The position numbers and the translations under genes are program-made. From Sorghum bicolor (lineage: Eukaryota; Streptophyta; Magnoliopsida; Poales; Poaceae), in contig NC_012875.2 of NCBI RefSeq assembly GCF_000003195.3, positions 12,118,174-12,182,173 of the forward strand: a stretch of DNA of 64,000 nucleotides, in the 5' to 3' direction. Shown here one piece after another: positions 58,434-64,000 of this stretch. A model generated the notes under the pieces. The model was not told where the DNA came from. It searched no databases and saw only the letters and a program-made list of their open reading frames with translations. The first letter of the stretch is position 1. Each line of letters begins with the position of its first letter.

Positions 58434-59182
58434 GTCGAGTATCTTAGGACTTCTCCGCTACCTAGTACCTTTTTGTACATCCCTTGTTGTGTTGCAATGC
58501 TCACCGCAGGGGCTACAGAATATATATAAAACTATTACTTTGTAGCTGACTACAAAATAACTTATTTTTTAGCTATTTTGAGATACGATAATTACTATAT
58601 TAATATACAAGATTATAGTAACTCCTTACTAAGTGGTTTACTATAACATTACGGTATATATCCCCATGTGTTATAGTAACCCAACTATCGTAAATATGTA
58701 TACATATTATTGTAAATTAGTATATAAAATTATCGTAAATGGAGATGGCTACAAAATAACATATTTTATAGCTAGCTACAGAGTATACTCTCCCTATATA
58801 CTCGCGGGAGTAGTTACTCCCGTCTTCAATAAACCATGTTACGTATGCGTTCATACTAATTTATCTGTTTGAGTATGTTTATATACTCAATTTAAGATAC
58901 TTCAAATCTTTGTATGTGAATTTTTTTCAAAAGAGACCATACTTTTAACATATTACTAAAATACCACTGTAGTACTATATAAAATAGGTATAACCATATA
59001 CTTCATGTATACTTGCATACTTGATATACATACTACCCTAGACAATTTAGTATGATCATATACTATGTCTACATATACTTCGTTGCATCATATATGCCGT
59101 AAATCTATAGATACACACATGAGAGTAACTACTCCTATGGAGTAGGAAAAATTTACCTTATATATATATATATATATATATA
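58431..59182. repeat. AT-rich sequence with inverted repeats, possibly MITE-derived
   Basis: The part 58510-58580 (ACTTTGTAGCTGACTACAAAATAAC) is related in inverted form to 58740-58790 (GGCTACAAAATAACATATTTTATAGCTAGC). GGGAGTAGTTACTCCC at 58806-58821 is a perfect palindrome. The features suggest a non-autonomous DNA transposon, but I could not fix termini or a target duplication. No gene is seen. Confidence 0.4.
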
Positions 59183-60179
59183 ATGCCATATTTTGACCTA
59201 TCTATCTCTTTTACTGATCATATTGCTCGATCGACATCGCTATATATATTTTTGGCCGTTATTCTGATAAGCTAGTGACCAAGTGGAATCATCATGATGC
59301 TTTGGCCTCTCTTAGATTAGGATGCTCTTCTTCGGTGTTCCCGCACGATTCTATCTAGCACTTTACTTAACAGGGAACGCACAGAAGCTGGAAGAGAAAG
59401 AACAACCCGCCGTCTGGTCTGAGACAGAAACTTTATCGAGATACCGTCCAGCCGAAACCTTTTTCCATATGCTGGCTGTGATTGAAAACGGACGATATGA
59501 TAGATATGCTGTCGCCAGCCGGCAGCAGAGCGGCACTTGGACAGTTGGAAGTCCTATTCCGCGCGCACGCGCGGCGGCGGTGCCGCGGTGTCCGATCGGG
59601 CCGTCCCTGTCCTCGCGTGGTCGCGTCGCCGTCCGACCCGACGCGGTCCTGCCCGGCTGCCAATCGATGCCGAGATAGGAAAACAACTTTCCGGCCGTCC
59701 CGCGCGCACGCCGCCCGCCCGCCCAACCTCGCCGTGGCTGGCCGCGCGCACGTGAAGGGCCCCGCGCGGGCCGACGTGCCCGCACCGCCCACCACGCGCA
59801 TGCACGCGCCGGCGATGGCTCCCCCGCGACGCCGACCTCGTGCGTGCTAGCTACAGGGCCCTGCGGCGGCTGCATGCGGTGTGGATCGCGCACTCTCGCA
59901 TGTTTATGCCGTGGGAAACCGTGTTAGTGGCCGACCATGAAGATGGTGGACAGGACCACGGATCGCCATCCGGCGGATGACTACGGACCCTGTCCTCACA
60001 GATGCACGGTTAGTCGTCGCAGTGCAAGACTTTCACGAACGTTCACGAATTTTATATACCAGCTGCACGGATACTGTTTCCTTTTTTCCCTTCAAACAGA
60101 CAGTTGTGCATCCATTATTGGCGAAACCGTAATATGCAGTAATCGGATAGCTAGGAATCCTCCAAAAGTGGACTACACT
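59183..60179. other. Unassigned DNA with a GC-rich island
   Basis: The part 59545-59850 is strongly GC- and CpG-rich and keeps frames open on both strands, which explains the long overlapping ORFs (up to 176 codons). None shows a recognisable domain, and all are rich in Arg, Ala and Pro. It could be the edge of a host gene promoter or first exon, but I cannot support a gene. Confidence 0.4.
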
Positions 60180-60199
60180 CACTGCTGCATGATCGGACA

Positions 60200-60425
60200 T
60201 TAGCACCGGTCGGGAAGGGCATGTTGCCCCGGTTCCCGAGCCGGTGCTGCCCTTCCGGGACTAAAGGCCCACCCTTTAGTCCCGGTTCGGGCAACCGGGG
60301 CTAAAGGCCCCTCCTTTTACACCGGTTGGTAAGACCAACCGGTGTTAAAGGGTCCTGCCAGGGCTGCCACGTTGCAGGACCCTTTAACACCGGTTGGTGT
60401 TACCAACCGGTGTTAAAGGGTTTCT
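60200..60425. repeat. CACTA subterminal inverted repeats
   Basis: Arms of 25 bp at about 60334-60358 and 60374-60398 are inverted copies separated by 15 bp. Each arm also pairs with a further ACCGGTTGGT copy on its outer side (60320-60330 and 60401-60416). Related words (CCGGTTCGGGCAACCGG) lie at 60283-60299. In CACTA elements such repeats are binding sites for the TnpA-type protein. Confidence 0.85.
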
Positions 60426-60720
60426 TTTTCTTTTTTTTGTTTCACTTCTTCGGTTCTGTTTATTGTTTATATATAATATATAATAATAGGTTTTTTAATA
60501 CATGTTTTGCTGATACAATAATATATTTATATTACACGCATATTAAGCATATATAAATGAAAATTATAGGCTTAGCTTAATAATTAAGCTTTGCCTATAA
60601 TAAAATGAATAGACCACATCAAAAATTAAATAGATATGTAAAAAGTGCTAATATATATATATAGTTTTATATGTACAAAATTCGTAACACATATATACAT
60701 AGAGTTTTTTCTCCCAATGT
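60426..60720 (-). other. 3' flank of the CACTA gene
   Basis: AT-rich sequence between the subterminal repeats and the stop codon at 60721. No ORF is supported. It presumably contains the 3' UTR and poly(A) signals. Confidence 0.5.
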
Positions 60721-63700
60721 CTACAAACGATACAAATGATCATCGTTGTTTGGAATAAGAGTTTCGTTGCCGTTGAAGTGAAACTCGCCGTTTGGATTGA
60801 TCACTTGGTCGCGGAGAAATCCGGCTATCGACTCTTGGATAGCTTTGATTCGGTCTTGTTGTAGGACCTTTTCCCTCAGCCATTCCGTCTTTAATTTGAA
60901 ATAAATAAAAATGGTATTAGTTATCTAAGTTATTCAATATAATTCAGGAGATAATGAAAAGAGACATGTAACGTACTCTGAGCGTCTCTGTGGGTGTTTG
61001 ATTGACTTGTGCCATCATGAATTTGCACACGTAATATGCACATAGATTGTTCCCCCCTTCTTGTCTTAAACACCACTGTACGATATATATATAAAAATAT
61101 TCACGACCACGACAATAAGAAGGCTAAAAGTTAGCGAAAGTTTGTTAGCTAGTAGAACTTACTTGTGGATGTATTATGTTAAGCGGCGCTTTACATCCAC
61201 TGAGATGTTCACGGTCAATGAATCTTTCCCAAACCCTATACACAACCATTGTATATCGTGAACTAATAATTACAGAGTCATATTATGATATTTTTGTAGC
61301 TGAGATCGACATTACGTACCTTTGAATAATGTTTACCATTTGTTGATAATTTTCTTGTGGTTTTCTCATTGAGTCAAAGATTATCAACCGGTTCTTGGAA
61401 ATTTCAATGACCATGAGTATCCAGTGAAAGCTGTTTACACATATATATATATAGTCAGTCCTCTAATGTAAAATAAAATATGCATGCACTTAATAACTAT
61501 ATAACTCACTCGAAGTTGAAGGGGAAGAGTATTTTTTGTTTTTCTTTTTGGTTCACAAAGAACCTCATAAGATTGGTGCAGACTTCTGTCTCATGATCTG
61601 CTGTCCACACTGCCTGCGGAGCCTTGAAAACAATATAAGGGTCAACGAACCCAATACTATTGTCATTTCTCATTCTGAGCTCTCTCATTTGGTGCCTGCA
61701 TATATACATACAAATCCTAAGTGTGTAAGGATTATATACATGTAATTAAAGAAGTTAGAAGTATAATAAAAAGAAAAAAATACTTACAGACAAAAGCAGC
61801 TGACAAGAGATTTGTCAAGAGCGTCGAGGTGGCATAATTGGTGCAATTCTTCGAACTGCACGTATATGAGGTCATCTCCACGGAAGTAGTGATGTTGTCT
61901 AATACGAACAGAAATCCAATTATCTCCCCTTTTAGACGCCTCAATGCACCATTTGTTTATTGCAAACATTTGTGTGCCGAGCTCGTGTAAACGCTTAGGG
62001 TCGAATAGACTCCTGCCCGGTTCATATCTTGCCCTCCATTGATCAACTACCTCGGCTTTTTCAAATGTTTGGCATCCAAGAATGGCGGCAATTTCTTCCA
62101 TATTTAAACCGCTCTGTCCAAAGTAACGCTCAAGCGAGTCTAGCTCAGACAACGCTAAGGATTTCTTTGGCATCAAGTCTTCATTTGAGCCGTATTGATT
62201 TGGCACAATCAAAGGGGGCACCGGTTTTGATACTTCTCCGAGCTGTGGGACCCCCTTTCCTACTCTCTTCTTAGTAGGCTGTGAAGACTTGACCAGAGAC
62301 CGCTCATAGTCCGAAAGTGCTGGCTTTTTCTGAGCTTCGCGTTGCTTCTTTTGATGGTCCGCCACCTTCTGTCTCAGTTCCGATGGCTTCACATAAAAGT
62401 ACGGCTTTTCTGGGTTAAGCCGTTTTTTCCTATCCTCCTTTATTTTATCAAAAAATTGTTGGACCTCAGCTTTAGATGTAGCAATTACCTCCTCTTCACT
62501 CTTTTCGTAAGGTAATTTTTCTAGCGTCTTAGCTCTCTTTGCTGAGGCAGCCTTCTTTGGAGGTGGGACCGATGACTTCGGTCCTTCTTGGGCGGACCGC
62601 TTCTTACTACCTCGCTTTGGAGGCGAGGGGACCGACCGTGCACTCTTTGGAGAGGGCGGTGCAGGCGGTGGAGGGGGTGGGGCCGATCTTTTTGGCGTTG
62701 GAGAACGCGGTGGAGGAGTTGGAGAACGCGGTGGAGGAGTTGGAGACCTCGGTGGAGGAGGTGGAGACCGTGGTGGAGGCGGTGGCGGGGTCGGTGTGGC
62801 CGCCGCAGGTGTTGGAGGAGATCCAGCATTGTCACCGCCCGCAGCACTGTGATGCGCTGGGGAGAGAATTGGACTTAGGTTGGAGGAGTCCCTGCAAAGA
62901 AAACAATTACAAGTTTTGTGAGTAAACTTTTTTTAAATTTCAATACATAATAAATAATATAAGAAGTAAAATCACACACAAACCTATGCTGAGGAATAAT
63001 TATGAAGCGCTTGCGCCAACAAATAAATGTCTTCTCAGCTTCACCTAAGGTCTTCTCTCCATCTCCCCCTTCTATGTCTAGTGGCACATTGCCACAACCT
63101 TTCTCAACCCTATCAACCGAGACGCTAGCATATCCACCAGGTACTGGTCGATTATGGATTCTTGGAGTGCCCGTTCGGTCGATAGGGTTGACAACAGCGA
63201 TAGCCACCTTTTTGGTGGCATTCCCATCTGGTACATGCAGCTCACAGGTAGTAAAAGCCTCTGTGACATCATCCACGGGAAAGTGTAGCTTCGTGTCATC
63301 CTGAATGGTTGGTACTTCCGTGGATGCGCAGCTGCTTTTCAACTGGCCTGGGGGGCTAACATTGACCTCAGGCTGTGATGTACCTTGCCCTTTCGTCATT
63401 TGACTAAGTGCTGCTTGCACTTGCCTTTGAATCTCTGCCTGCATCCATTCTTCACGAGCTTTCTCGCGCTCTTGTGACTGCAGAACAAAAGCTTCCAGGC
63501 GGCGGATCCGCTCTGCCTCCTCATCCTTCTTTCTCTGGCGGCTTCTGTAGGTATCTTGATCGGCTTGGAATGATTGCAGCCACGGAACTGCCCCATAGCC
63601 TCTCGTACGCCCACCGTGCTCAGGATTTTCAAGCGCATAGGTGAGTTCATCCTTCTCCCTGTTAGGCCTGAACTCACCAGACTGAACCGCCTCTCGTGCA

Positions 63701-64000
63701 CGGACTAGTCTCTCTGCTGCTGAGATTTCTTGGCCCCAAACTAGAGCCCCGGTGTCTGGGTCCACGCTTCCCCCATGACCGTAGAACCAATGCTTGGAGC
63801 GCTCGCTCCAATTCTTTGCTATTGTCTCGGGTGTGACCCCCCTAGCAAGCAGCTCCTGTTCCATTCGGTCCCACTTGGGAACAGCACTCTTATAACCACC
63901 TGATCCCATATGATGGTGGTATGCCTTTTTACTGGCATTCTCTTTGTTTCTATTGGCTCGTTCCTCGCCCTCTTCTGATGTTTTGTACTGCACAAAGTCA
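60721..64000 (-). CDS. CACTA accessory protein: Transposase_24-like + Pro-rich + Ulp1-like peptidase, partial
   Basis: This minus-strand gene enters from the right edge and ends at TAG 60721-60723. Inferred exons, all with GT-AG borders and matching phases, are 62984-64000 (open at the edge), 61788-62891, 61510-61695, 61320-61430, 61163-61235, 60977-61075 and 60721-60888. No stop interrupts them. The first exon resembles plant Transposase_24 (KAYHHHMGSGGYKS, WFYGHGGSVDPDTGALVW) and then has a Glu/Arg-rich coiled coil. Exon 2 starts with a Pro-rich stretch of repeated PPPRSPT units and a basic part. Exons 4-6 carry a Ulp1-type cysteine peptidase pattern: His in FHWILM, Asp in IIFDSM, and Gln and Cys in RQEGGNNLCAYYVC. 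It is the likely TnpA-like second CACTA gene, with a possible SUMO-protease-like activity by inference. Confidence 0.87.

Larger units (their letters stand above)
60180..64000 (-). mobile_element. CACTA (En/Spm) transposon end, partial
   Basis: The left part holds the palindromic subterminal repeats typical of grass CACTA elements, with CCTTTAGTCCCGGTT and ACACCGGTTGGT words. A gene with Transposase_24-like and Ulp1-like domains follows on the minus strand. The terminus may be CACTGCTGCATG at 60180, which is close to but not the canonical CACTA start. The other end and the main transposase (TNP2-like) lie beyond the window. Confidence 0.85.

Noticed and set aside
59363..59893. A 176-codon minus-strand ORF
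   Set aside because: It crosses the GC-rich island with competing frames on the other strand, has a biased Arg/Ala/Pro composition and no recognised domain.
62521..62925. Long Arg/Trp-rich, Leu/His-rich and Glu/Val-rich repeat ORFs
   Set aside because: They are other-frame shadows of the proline-rich repeat encoded in exon 2 of the CACTA gene.

Overview
This is nuclear intergenic DNA from a large-genome grass. The abundance of nested Ty3/gypsy LTR retrotransposons, a Tourist-type MITE and a CACTA (En/Spm) transposon supports this. The families look most like those of Sorghum, sugarcane or Miscanthus (Andropogoneae), but that is an inference from memory, not a search. I see no convincing host gene, rRNA, tRNA, CRISPR array or bacterial feature.

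I use working names for the families. Fam-1 has LTRs beginning TGTTGACGG and primer site TGGCGCCGTTGCC; it carries gag or gag plus two protease domains, and no polymerase. Fam-2 is a Tat-like Ty3/gypsy element with LTRs beginning TGTCGAGGG. Fam-3 is a Tat-like element with LTRs beginning TGTTGACAC and an antisense plant-mobile-domain gene. Fam-4 is known here only as ~2.7 kb solo LTRs with ends TGTNACACCC. Fam-5 is a 2.6 kb non-autonomous LTR element.

Layout. 1-5.3 kb: old Fam-1-like and Fam-4-like LTR debris, a complete Fam-5 element (2387-4961, target duplication CTAGT) and a 232 bp MITE (4993-5224). 5.3-11.4 kb: two Fam-4 solo LTRs in opposite orientation, each with a perfect 5 bp target duplication, forming a long inverted repeat. 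11.5-15.0 kb: the 3' end of a Fam-3 element in minus orientation, whose antisense PMD gene (so on the plus strand) is broken. 15.0-21.1 kb: a Fam-1 element in plus orientation with a gag ORF and a long non-coding 3' part. 21.1-43.6 kb: a Fam-2 Tat element with gag, protease, RT, RNase H, archaeal-type RNase H, integrase and its own antisense gene, riddled with stop codons. Inserted in its gag is a complete Fam-3 derivative (23212-32140, target duplication GGGCT) whose protease, most of RT and integrase core are deleted but whose five-exon antisense PMD gene reads open. 43.6-51.6 kb: a Fam-1 element in minus orientation with two tandem protease domains. 51.6-52.7 kb: a remnant of another Fam-1 element. 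52.7-58.4 kb: a third Fam-1 element in plus orientation with gag and two protease domains. 58.4-60.2 kb: AT-rich unassigned DNA and a GC-rich island. 60.2-64 kb: one end of a CACTA transposon whose seven-exon (in window) minus-strand gene encodes a Transposase_24-like domain, a proline-rich linker and a Ulp1-like cysteine peptidase domain; this gene reads intact and continues beyond the window.

No element here carries an intact retroviral-type polymerase, so all LTR elements would depend on enzymes supplied elsewhere. The most interesting signals are the antisense passenger genes of the two Tat elements (one apparently intact, with a conserved TATA box and introns), the doubled protease domains of Fam-1, and the intact CACTA accessory gene.
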